Shown here piece by piece: positions 1-5,778 of a stretch of DNA of 14,041 nucleotides. The DNA is from Thermoplasmatota archaeon. Its GTDB lineage: Archaea > Thermoplasmatota > Thermoplasmata > Thermoplasmatales > Thermoplasmataceae. The translations under genes were made by a program, and so were the position numbers. Location: positions 1-14,041 of the forward strand of contig JAMDCG010000054.1 in the NCBI GenBank assembly GCA_023489425.1, in the 5' to 3' direction. The notes beneath the pieces are model-generated. The model was not told where the DNA came from, ran no database searches, and saw nothing but the letters and a program-made list of their open reading frames with translations. How positions within the stretch are numbered: position 1 is the first letter of the stretch; every line of letters begins with the position of its first letter.

Positions 1-1
1 T

Positions 2-844
2 TATCCTCTGGGAAAGGACTTTAAAGACGCAGGTAAGACCGAATCAATTATTGGTGAGTGGATAAAGGGAAAAAGAGATGAACTTGTAATAGCCTCTAAA
101 TGCTTCATGCCAACAGGTCCAGGACCTAATGACATGGGAATGAGCAGAAAGCATATAATCAGTGCGATTGACAAAACTCTTGAGCGACTGGGCACAGATT
201 ATCTTGACCTGTATCAGATTCATAATTTCGATCCCATGACTCCCATCGAAGAGATGATGGGAGCCTTTGATGATCTTGTTCATCAGGGAAAAATTAGATA
301 TGTGGGTGTCTCAAACTGGAGATCCTGGCAGGTTGCAAAGGCAAACGGTATTGCCGAAAAAAGGAATTTCGCAAAGGTGGTTAGTATTCAGCCGAGATAT
401 AATCTGTTATTCAGAATGATTGAAGACGATATAGTTCCAATGGCTCTTGATGAGGGGGCAGGGATAATAAGTTTCAACCCACTGGCTGGCGGAATGCTCA
501 CAGGACGTTACAGGAAAGGATCTAAGCCAGAGAGTGGCACAAGGTTTGCCCTTGGAAACAATGCTGGTGATTTATATCAGGAACGGTACTGGCAAAACGC
601 TACATTTGATGCTGTGGAAGAGTACCTTAAATGGTGCAGAGAACAGGATCTGGATCCGGTTAGCACCGCTGTGCACTGGGTAACCCAACAACCCGGTATT
701 ACCTCAGCAATTATAGGGGCTAGCAAGGCTGAACAGCTGGATGGTAGCCTGAAATCTACTCAGGCGGAAGACCTAACTCAGGAGCAGTTAAAATGGCTGG
801 ATCATCTGTGGTACATGCTCCCCAGAAGGAAGGAAATCAGGTAA
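2..844 (+). CDS. Aldo/keto reductase, 5' end cut by window edge
   Basis: NAD(P)H-dependent oxidoreductase of the aldo/keto reductase superfamily, expected to be a cytosolic TIM barrel. The frame is open from base 2 with no start codon in its first 35 codons, so the gene begins outside the window and about 280 residues are visible. Family marks in order: LVIASK, whose Lys fits the catalytic tetrad; LDLYQIHNFD, whose His is the tetrad His; KIRYVGVSNW; SIQPRYNLL; IISFNPLAGGMLTGRY; and IIGASKAEQL, the usual NADP-phosphate-binding segment near the C terminus. The tetrad Asp and Tyr would lie upstream. The pattern fits the potassium-channel-beta-like branch that acts on diverse aldehydes and ketones. 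The substrate cannot be told from sequence. The next gene is convergent. A T6 run at 942-947 could serve as terminator. Confidence 0.9.
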   Translation, partial: YPLGKDFKDAGKTESIIGEWIKGKRDELVIASKCFMPTGPGPNDMGMSRKHIISAIDKTLERLGTDYLDLYQIHNFDPMTPIEEMMGAFDDLVHQGKIRYVGVSNWRSWQVAKANGIAEKRNFAKVVSIQPRYNLLFRMIEDDIVPMALDEGAGIISFNPLAGGMLTGRYRKGSKPESGTRFALGNNAGDLYQERYWQNATFDAVEEYLKWCREQDLDPVSTAVHWVTQQPGITSAIIGASKAEQLDGSLKSTQAEDLTQEQLKWLDHLWYMLPRRKEIR

Positions 845-969
845 AAAGATATTGCATAGCGCATTTTCCTCTTTTACCCATTGGCAGAAAATATAAAAAT
901 GGAGTTTATACTCTCTGTAACTACATATTTCAGAACTCACATTTTTTAATTTAAATTATACTCATCACT

Positions 970-1716
970 TTATTTGAGGATAGCACTCTGCTTTTCTCTT
1001 CTCAAAGTGCCTCTCTGCATGTAGATTATTACAAAGGATAGAACAGAAAAAATGTCAAGATAAACAAAGTAAATATTGTCTAATGGGGAGAATAGGGAAG
1101 TAAGAATCCTGAAACTACCATATCCTATGTAAATAAGAAATATGAATCTGATTAGATATCCACTGGTTATGGAAATTGTGAAGTTGGAAAATTTCATTTT
1201 TAATATTCCTGCTCCAAGGGCAAAAAGAACCTTTCCATAAGGGATAAATGTTGAAATAAAAATTGAAAATGTTCCATGTGTCGCTATCCAGTCATCTGCC
1301 TTGTTGATGTCTTTTTCCCTTATCTTGATCTTTGATAGCGCTTTCAGTAGAAGTTCCCTTCCTGCAAATCTCCCACTGAGATATTCAATCAGGGAGACAA
1401 AGAGCATTGCCAGAACAGAGACAAAAAGCGTAGCATAAACATTGAAAAGGCCAACAAATGCAAGATATCCGTAGAATGGTACAAGAATGTCATCTGGTAG
1501 TGGACCAAAGGCTATTATAATAAACATACCGAGATAACCAAGTTTATAGACAGGCTCAAAGGCACCGAAACTCACATTCTTTAAGTTTATATCAATGCTG
1601 ATATAATGGAAATATCCATTTGCTATATCCAGAGAGCTAAGAATTATGAAAACAATTAGCAAAGTTTCAGCATAGAGGTAATACCTGTTCAGATTTGATC
1701 TCAGGAACCTGTACAA
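970..1716 (-). CDS. VTT/DedA-family (SNARE-associated) membrane protein
   Basis: Polytopic membrane protein of 248 residues in the DedA/VTT superfamily, whose studied members take part in lipid flipping or membrane homeostasis. Hydrophobic segments lie at about 14-36, 57-72, 77-112, 149-172, 178-200 and 215-234. Family traits are the re-entrant-type segment FGPLPDDILVPFYGYLAFVG (70-89), an SGRFAGRELLLK block (114-125), and the paired segment FISTFIPYGKVLFALGAGIL (153-172). In characterised DedA proteins this last block carries two functional arginines (RFIPxxR type). Here the positions appear to be Thr156 and Lys162, a notable departure. The start is a TTG. No in-frame ATG or GTG lies between the upstream stop and this codon, and the first internal Met falls inside the membrane domain. 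A weak TATA-like stretch near 1740-1747 would fit a leaderless start. The substrate is unknown. Confidence 0.8.
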   Translation of the reverse strand: MYRFLRSNLNRYYLYAETLLIVFIILSSLDIANGYFHYISIDINLKNVSFGAFEPVYKLGYLGMFIIIAFGPLPDDILVPFYGYLAFVGLFNVYATLFVSVLAMLFVSLIEYLSGRFAGRELLLKALSKIKIREKDINKADDWIATHGTFSIFISTFIPYGKVLFALGAGILKMKFSNFTISITSGYLIRFIFLIYIGYGSFRILTSLFSPLDNIYFVYLDIFSVLSFVIIYMQRGTLRREKQSAILK

Positions 1717-1840
1717 ATTGAGGAATGTTTCACTGACCGTATTTACCCACGCAACTGATCATATCATGTTCATATTTAAAGAAAATAGATGATATATGTG
1801 TCTCAAATATAATTTAGTTATCCCACTTCTATCCACCTTA

Positions 1841-2572
1841 TCAGCTGGAAATAGGCTGATCCGGACTGTAGTGAATTTTACCCTTTTCCTTATACATGAA
1901 CTTGTATGAGAGAGCCCCCAGTATTCCTCCCAGGACTGGTGCTACCCAGTATATCCACTGATAATACTGTCCCTTTAACAATATCCCTGAAAGTACTGCA
2001 GGTCCGAATGATCTTGCTGGGTTGATAGAACCTCCACTGATGGTTGCCAGCATGAATATCATGATTGAAACATATATTCCAATTACAATTGCTATAATTG
2101 CCGTATTATTAGTTCTGGATGTTACTCCCATTATGGTCCACAGGAAAAAGAATGTCATTATGAATTCCCCTGCAAAGGCGACCCATGGTCCTCTGATACC
2201 CGGTATTGTTGCTCCAAACTGAACACTGTTTGCAACGTTATAGCCGAATAATAATCCGACTGTTGCAGATGCCATTACAGCCCCTATCAACTGAGCAATT
2301 ATATACTGAAATACATATTTTCCTGGAAAGCGCCCAGCAAAAAACATGGCTATGGTGACTGCAGGATTTACATGGCCTCCTGAAATATTTGCAACTGCCA
2401 TAATACCTATGGAAATCCCTAATCCAAATGTGACTGCAAGATAGAACAGCGTTGATGGATTTAGTGTTTGATTGAAGGCCGCAATGAAAGCCACGACACT
2501 ACCTGGCCCAAAAAGCACGAAGATGTATGTACCAACCAGTTCAGCTAACGATTTCCTTATGATATCTGCCAT
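1841..2572 (-). CDS. Aquaporin/glycerol facilitator, AqpM-like
   Basis: Major intrinsic protein of 243 residues with about six membrane spans, forming a water or small-solute channel. Both half-helix signatures are present: GGHVNPAVT (N69-P70-A71) and GGSINPARSFGPAV (N184-P185-A186). Aligning by hand to AqpZ gives aromatic/arginine filter residues Phe49, Ile172, Gly181 and Arg187. Water-specific AqpZ has His at the second position. Methanothermobacter AqpM has Ile there and a small residue at the third, so this protein belongs with the AqpM type, which has a wider, less polar pore passing water and modest glycerol. A charged C-terminal tail (227-243) should be cytosolic. The start is supported by a TATA-like box centred 26-27 bp upstream, implying a leaderless mRNA. 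The gap to the DedA-type gene downstream is about 124 bp, so they need not be cotranscribed. Confidence 0.95.
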   Translation of the reverse strand: MADIIRKSLAELVGTYIFVLFGPGSVVAFIAAFNQTLNPSTLFYLAVTFGLGISIGIMAVANISGGHVNPAVTIAMFFAGRFPGKYVFQYIIAQLIGAVMASATVGLLFGYNVANSVQFGATIPGIRGPWVAFAGEFIMTFFFLWTIMGVTSRTNNTAIIAIVIGIYVSIMIFMLATISGGSINPARSFGPAVLSGILLKGQYYQWIYWVAPVLGGILGALSYKFMYKEKGKIHYSPDQPISS

Positions 2573-2593
2573 GTTTAAGAACGCATCGATAAG

Positions 2594-2603
2594 TAATATA
2601 ATA
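2594..2603 (-). promoter_or_regulatory. TATA box of the aquaporin gene
   Basis: The minus-strand sequence TATTATATTA is centred at about 2598.5, which is 26-27 bp before the ATG at 2572. This spacing puts transcription initiation at the A of the start codon, the usual leaderless arrangement. No Shine-Dalgarno sequence precedes the ATG. Confidence 0.55.
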
Positions 2604-2747
2604 ATACGTTTAATTTAATTTTTGATTAATATACTCAGACTGAAAAGTTCCTATTCTGAGAGTAGTTTTTTGGAAATCATAGTCTTTTTTTCCAAGACGT
2701 TTATTAGTATAAGATAAAGTTAAAGCTGAGTGCGGGCTCAACACTAA

Positions 2748-3280
2748 TCACTCCCTCTAAATTCGCATTGCGCAATGAAATATCACATTGCAGAATCGAA
2801 GGACCTTATTCTTATGGATTGCCGGCAGTTTTTCATGTGGCATGTTGGGGATATAGAACGCAGGTACACACTGAATAAGGAAAGGTTGCCCGATGACATG
2901 ATAGAAGATATGAGGCATTCCTATGCTAAGGCGTTAAAGTTTATCAAGACTGAAGAAAACGACATGAAAGAAGAAGTTGCCGTCAGTCTTCTGACAAACA
3001 TAGCGAGTGATATGAAAGGGATGGCCTAATGTTATTCGAGATGTTTTATAAGGTCAAGCTGTAAGACAAAGAGAAGAATGAACTCATGGTTCTCGAGATG
3101 AACCACCTTCAGGAAAGGCTGAAAAAGATATTCAGCGATAAGAAAGCGGATATCCTTAATAACGGCAATAAGCATAAGACTATACCTGAGGGGAAACTGG
3201 AGACGTATCTCAATAAGAGATGGAAGCTCGTGCAGAGATGTCCCAGTGGAGACGAGGCAGTTATAAGGCTCCCGTCTTAA
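2748..3280 (+). pseudogene. Decayed C-terminal end of an archaeal tyrosine integrase
   Basis: Remnant of a site-specific tyrosine recombinase, in two pieces. Piece one (open 2748-3029; ATG at 2775) reads like the C-terminal catalytic region of archaeal integrases: an AESKDLILMDCRQFFM segment, then WHVGDIERRY followed by TLNKERLP. His23 and Tyr31 (counted from the ATG) have the 8-residue spacing of the box-II His and nucleophilic Tyr. The usual Gly of the LGH/MGH motif is Trp. The N-terminal domain and the Lys and Arg catalytic positions are missing upstream. Piece two (in-frame ATG at 3086, ending 3280) resembles the tail of the same proteins: a short coiled region, then KTIPEGKLETYLNKRWKLVQ and PSGDEAVIRLP. 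The pieces are in different frames, and the second frame has a TAA at 3062, so at least one frameshift and one nonsense change separate them. The family call is from motif memory, not a search. Confidence 0.7.
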
Positions 3281-3324
3281 ATATGAATTGATATGTGTTC
3301 AGTAGTAATTAGAACCTTTAACCA

Positions 3325-3822
3325 CTACAACTCTTCTATTTTCTTTTTTACGGCATTTGAAGTTATATAACTAATGACTTTAGTGCTCTTTAATACTTTT
3401 GTATCACGAGAGTAAAAAATTTTAGAATCACTGTCTTCGCAGAAGGCCGCAAGTGCCATCTTATCTCCTGTTCCTATGAATCCGTCAAGTTCATAAATTT
3501 TCTGGTAATGGGCAAAAAAATTTTTTGAAACATCCTCCATCCTTATAATTGATATAAAACCCTTGCTAATGAAGCCCTGTACTTCTTCAATACGCTTCTG
3601 TATCCTTTTATCATCCAGTTGGACATGGTTCCCATCTCTCTCTACTAAGAGTCTTTTGAAAACTTCTCCAAGCGTATAAACAAAAATCTTTATCTTCACA
3701 TCTCCTAAGTTTGAAGGGTGAAATAATTTCCTTACTCCTTCTTTTTGGTCTTTGTCAATGTTATCTAACAGAAAATAATCAATGAGTATGTTAGCATCTA
3801 TAGATTTTATTTGATTCGCCAT
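3325..3822 (-). CDS. PIN-domain ribonuclease, probable toxin
   Basis: A 165-residue single PIN domain, likely an Mg2+-dependent RNase acting as the toxin of the operon. The acidic site is complete: Asp9 in SIDANILIDY, Glu53 in YTLGEVFKRL, Asp120 in GTGDKMALAAF and Asp140 in IFYSRDTKVL. Both the last helix-strand unit and the SRD motif have the VapC-like layout. At 165 residues it is longer than a typical VapC (about 130). The extra length is a charged helical stretch at about 62-84. The gene follows the Panacea-like gene by 15 bp on the same strand, so the two are almost certainly cotranscribed. The ATG lacks a recognisable Shine-Dalgarno. Instead a perfect inverted repeat (3826-3838) occupies the space just upstream, which may limit toxin translation. 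The PIN call is firm. The toxin role and RNA target are inferred from fold and context. Confidence 0.85.
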   Translation of the reverse strand: MANQIKSIDANILIDYFLLDNIDKDQKEGVRKLFHPSNLGDVKIKIFVYTLGEVFKRLLVERDGNHVQLDDKRIQKRIEEVQGFISKGFISIIRMEDVSKNFFAHYQKIYELDGFIGTGDKMALAAFCEDSDSKIFYSRDTKVLKSTKVISYITSNAVKKKIEEL

Positions 3823-3825
3823 AAT

Positions 3826-3838
3826 AAGCGCTGCGCTT
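3826..3838 (-). repeat. 13-bp inverted repeat just before the PIN start codon
   Basis: AAGCGC-A-GCGCTT on the minus strand is a perfect palindrome with a single central base. It fills the gap between the Panacea-like stop codon (3838-3840) and the PIN ATG (3820-3822). As RNA it could form a 5-bp stem with a CAG triloop. It sits where a Shine-Dalgarno would be expected, so it could damp translation of the second gene or serve as a protein-binding site. Confidence 0.55.
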
Positions 3839-4314
3839 CAGATTAATCTCAGATTTTTTATTTCATTGAATGTGTTTTTGACATAATCAATCGAAGCCTT
3901 TTTCTCCATAAGTCTTTCGGATTTAATGTTAGATACTGCGTTAATAACATCCTCCTCAGAGGCATCTGGATTAGAAGTTCTTATAGAATGTAATGTTGCT
4001 GCAATCTCCAAAAAAAAGTCGTCTTTTTCTTTGAGAGCAATAAGGATAGCAGAAATTCCTTCAGGGATCACGATTTCCCCCCTTGCCCACTCTCTTTCTC
4101 CCATTTCAAAATAGTCATGAGACAGCGCTGAAGAATAGGGTCCATAAACGTATAGGTCAAAATCATAATCCAATGGTATTCCAAGGACTCTGCCAAAATA
4201 TACGAGTTTTTGTGCTTTTATGCGGTTAGATATATCCCCCTTAGTTATCTCTTTTCGGCTTAAGCCATTCCATTTTAGAAAGCCGGCTAAAGTCTTTACT
4301 TTACTCTCATCCAC
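3838..4314 (-). CDS. Panacea/SocA-like (DUF4065) protein, probable antitoxin
   Basis: A 158-residue soluble protein with the core signature of Panacea/SocA-like (DUF4065) proteins: NRIKAQKLVYFGRVLGIPL (30-48), then FDLYVYGPYSSALSHDYFEM (52-71). The KxQKLVYF helix followed by a YGPYS turn is the family hallmark. A helical C-terminal half (100-158) follows. The domain is known in bacteria as an antitoxin module paired with many unrelated toxins. Here it precedes a PIN-domain gene by 15 bp, the usual antitoxin-first order, so I infer that it neutralises the PIN protein. The start is a GTG with the purine stretch GGGAAG upstream. A TATA-like box at 4342-4348 would start transcription about 5 nt before it. 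A perfect inverted repeat lies farther up at 4372-4390. The domain call rests on motifs, the antitoxin role on context. Confidence 0.65.
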   Translation of the reverse strand: MDESKVKTLAGFLKWNGLSRKEITKGDISNRIKAQKLVYFGRVLGIPLDYDFDLYVYGPYSSALSHDYFEMGEREWARGEIVIPEGISAILIALKEKDDFFLEIAATLHSIRTSNPDASEEDVINAVSNIKSERLMEKKASIDYVKNTFNEIKNLRLI

Positions 4315-4341
4315 TGTCTTCCCTTAATAAGTAAATAATGG

Positions 4342-4348
4342 AATATAA
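4342..4348 (-). promoter_or_regulatory. TATA box of the Panacea/PIN operon
   Basis: The minus-strand sequence CCTTATATTC is centred at 4345. This predicts a transcript start at about 4318-4319, four or five bases before the GTG start at 4314. A second AT-rich stretch (4331-4338) would start transcription inside the gene and is less likely. Confidence 0.45.
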
Positions 4349-4371
4349 GGTTTTCATTGGGTGCCCTTCTA

Positions 4372-4390
4372 GGTTAGTGATTAACTAACC
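4372..4390. repeat. Perfect inverted repeat upstream of the Panacea/PIN promoter
   Basis: GGTTAGT-GATTA-ACTAACC has two perfect 7-bp arms separated by 5 bp. It lies about 25 bp upstream of the operon's TATA box. The position and symmetry would suit an operator or activator site for a dimeric DNA-binding protein, perhaps autoregulation of the module. No second copy was seen in the window. Confidence 0.5.
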
Positions 4391-4581
4391 ACTCATGCAA
4401 CCATATATATTATAGTCACCTAGATGTTGCTGCTTCCTCAAGCAAAAATAAAATGAAGAGGATATACTCCCTCATTGCGTACTCGGGTAGACCTTATATG
4501 TTTCCTGAGTGGGGTTGATTCGAATAAGTGGCAATGAAATATTATTCAAATATCGGTATATCCGGGAATGACTCACATTAG

Positions 4582-4589
4582 TATATAAA
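4582..4589 (-). promoter_or_regulatory. Orphan consensus TATA box
   Basis: The minus-strand sequence TTTATATA matches the archaeal TATA consensus exactly. It predicts a start near 4560, about 245 nt upstream of the Panacea-like gene, with no ORF of note at that point. It might drive an untranslated leader or a small RNA, or be an inactive remnant. The motif is nearly symmetrical, so plus-strand use is also possible. Confidence 0.35.
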
Positions 4590-4640
4590 CTCTAATCATG
4601 AAAATGCCAATGAAAATAGAATCTAAACTGTATTGGTAAT

Positions 4641-4712
4641 GGGACCGTTGAGATTTGAACTCAAGTCACTAACACCCCAAGCTAGTAGGATACCAAGCTA
4701 CCCCACGGTCCC
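4641..4712 (-). tRNA. tRNA-Pro, anticodon GGG
   Basis: The minus-strand 72-mer folds as a tRNA. The acceptor stem is GGGACCG with CGGTCCC. The D arm starts GGGTAGCTTGGT. The anticodon stem is CTAGC/GTTAG with loop TTGGGGT, giving anticodon GGG for CCC and CCU codons. The T arm is TTGAG-TTCAAAT-CTCAA. There is no intron and CCA is not encoded. It begins 15 nt after the RpoN stop codon on the same strand with no room for a separate promoter, so it is probably cotranscribed with the ribosomal-protein operon and released by processing. Its 3' side faces the accessory patch, and tRNA genes are common integration targets, but no copy of its 3' end was found at the far side of the patch. Confidence 0.95.
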
Positions 4713-4727
4713 AAAAAAGTACATGCC

Positions 4728-4946
4728 TTATGAAAAAGGCATTATTTCGTCTATAAGTTCAATGTGCGATAGAACCATTCTTCTGCAACAGTATCTTTCA
4801 AGCCCTAGTTTGTCCATTATTGCAGAAATTTCATCTGGAGTTGGTTCTCTGTTCCTTGCCCTTATCTGGTTTAATTCAGCCTCGAACCTTCTGTAATCGG
4901 AACCTATAACTCTTCCACAGCTGAAACATCTTACAGGTATTATCAT
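4728..4946 (-). CDS. rpoN: DNA-directed RNA polymerase subunit N (Rpb10 homologue)
   Basis: A 72-residue zinc-binding subunit of archaeal RNA polymerase that helps hold the Rpo3/Rpo11 assembly platform together. The atypical zinc site is complete: Cys7 and Cys10 in RCFSCGRVIG, and the adjacent pair Cys53-Cys54 in RYCCRRM. Full length for the family. The start is fixed by a perfect GGTGATC Shine-Dalgarno three bases before the ATG, overlapping the last codons and stop of uS9. It is the last protein gene of the eL18-uL13-uS9-rpoN cluster, a conserved archaeal order. A tRNA-Pro gene follows after 15 bp. RpoK, which often comes next in other archaea, is absent here. Confidence 0.97.
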   Translation of the reverse strand: MIIPVRCFSCGRVIGSDYRRFEAELNQIRARNREPTPDEISAIMDKLGLERYCCRRMVLSHIELIDEIMPFS

Positions 4947-4951
4947 TCAGA

Positions 4952-5356
4952 TCACCTGTAAGACTTCTGTCTTTTGGCTCTGGCCCCTCTTCCCATGGGC
5001 TTCTTTGGCAGTTTTCTTCTAATATCATTAACCATTATTGTTCTGTCATATTGTCTGTATATTTCCTCAACTGTGTTGTCCTTCAGGAACTTTACAATTC
5101 CTTTAGCCATAGCTGTTCTTGCAGCATCTACCTGTCCTGTTAAGCCTCCTCCACTTACTGAAATATCGACATCGATTGAACCTGACCTTTCACCTATAAG
5201 AGCTATTGGTTCCATCAGTTTTTCTCTAAGCAGCGCCACTGGGTATAGTTCTACTGGATAGTCATTTATCCTGAATTTTCCAGTTCCACTCTTTGTATAT
5301 GCCCTCGCCGTAGCTGTTTTTCTTTTTCCAGTTGTTATAACTATTTCTTCACTCAA
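4952..5356 (-). CDS. rps9: 30S ribosomal protein uS9
   Basis: Small-subunit protein uS9, 134 residues, whose C-terminal tail reaches the P-site tRNA on the ribosome head. Family marks: the N-terminal TTGKRKTATARA, the VSGGGLTGQVDAARTAMAKG block (67-86) and the basic tail RRKLPKKPMGRGARAKRQKS ending in Tyr-Arg. Length is normal for archaea. Translation begins at a TTG that overlaps the uL13 stop region by 8 bp. It is supported by the strong Shine-Dalgarno GGAGGT eight bases upstream, inside the uL13 coding sequence, so the two are probably translationally coupled. No ATG is available near the N terminus of the conserved domain. Confidence 0.97.
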   Translation of the reverse strand: MSEEIVITTGKRKTATARAYTKSGTGKFRINDYPVELYPVALLREKLMEPIALIGERSGSIDVDISVSGGGLTGQVDAARTAMAKGIVKFLKDNTVEEIYRQYDRTIMVNDIRRKLPKKPMGRGARAKRQKSYR

Positions 5357-5774
5357 TTACCTTTACCTCCTTTCCCATTATTTTTGCTACTTCTGTAAGG
5401 GTCACAAAACCGCTTACCCTGTTGTTCTGAGCCTTTTCGAATTTCTCGAATTGCTTATCCTTCAGTTCGGGTGGTACTCCATCGTATACAATGCATCTTT
5501 TCAGTGCCTCTTTTCCCTTAGCCTTATCTTTTGGAAGCATATCACCAATGGACCTCTTGAGAATAGCCTTTGGATTTCTTGGATAATAAGGTCCCTTCCT
5601 GACACTTCCTATATCCCTTCTGCTCCTGAACTTCCCCAGTACTGCATCTCTTCCCCCCGTCACAGCTACCTTTGCTGCATTCACTATTGTAACTGATTCT
5701 CCTTCCAGCAGCTTTTTTGCCAGAATGGTTGAAAGCCTGCCATAAACTGCGTTATCCGCATCTACGTATATCAT
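5349..5774 (-). CDS. rpl13: 50S ribosomal protein uL13
   Basis: Large-subunit protein uL13, 141 residues, the usual archaeal size. It binds 23S rRNA early in assembly. Family marks are the N-terminal VDADNAVYGRLSTILAKKLL (4-23), IVNAAKVAVTGGRDAV, and the KGPYYPRNPKAILKRSIGDM block followed by a LPKDKAKGKEALKRC segment. The ATG is preceded by a GAGGT Shine-Dalgarno lying over the end of eL18, whose stop codon is only 4 bp upstream. The 3' end overlaps the uS9 start by 8 bp, so eL18, uL13 and uS9 form one tightly packed transcript. Confidence 0.97.
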   Translation of the reverse strand: MIYVDADNAVYGRLSTILAKKLLEGESVTIVNAAKVAVTGGRDAVLGKFRSRRDIGSVRKGPYYPRNPKAILKRSIGDMLPKDKAKGKEALKRCIVYDGVPPELKDKQFEKFEKAQNNRVSGFVTLTEVAKIMGKEVKVIE

Positions 5775-5778
5775 TATC

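Larger units (their letters stand above)
4315..4640. other. Non-coding region between tRNA-Pro and the Panacea/PIN operon
   Basis: These 326 bp hold no convincing gene. Contents seen: the operon promoter (4342-4348); the inverted repeat (4372-4390); a 19-codon minus-strand ORF (4416-4475) with a hydrophobic core but no ribosome-binding site; a consensus archaeal TATA box on the minus strand (4582-4589) that would start a transcript near 4560; and a 12-bp match (4531-4542) to the junction before the integrase remnant (2772-2783). The combination fits the edge of a decayed insertion downstream of a tRNA gene. Confidence 0.5.

Noticed and set aside
2670..2695. Inverted repeat TTGGAAA/TTTCCAA with a 12-bp loop in the aquaporin-integrase gap
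   Set aside because: The arms are only 7 bp and one is part of a T-rich run. No T-tract or gene end in the right place makes it a terminator.
2766..2777. Perfect 12-bp palindrome CATTGCGCAATG at the start of the integrase remnant
   Set aside because: It could be part of a recombination core, but no second copy exists in the window and it can arise by chance, so it is not called as an attachment site.
4416..4475. A 19-codon minus-strand ORF with a hydrophobic core (start at 4475), upstream of the Panacea-like gene
   Set aside because: There is no Shine-Dalgarno and no leaderless promoter at the right distance. An ORF this short is expected by chance.
4641..4670. tRNA-Pro 3' end as attL with an attR copy elsewhere
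   Set aside because: I looked for a repeat of the T-arm/acceptor sequence near 2.7-3.3 kb and found none, so tRNA-targeted integration is not supported within the window.
4633..4896. An 87-codon plus-strand ORF
   Set aside because: It runs through the tRNA-Pro gene and antisense to rpoN, so it cannot be a real gene.
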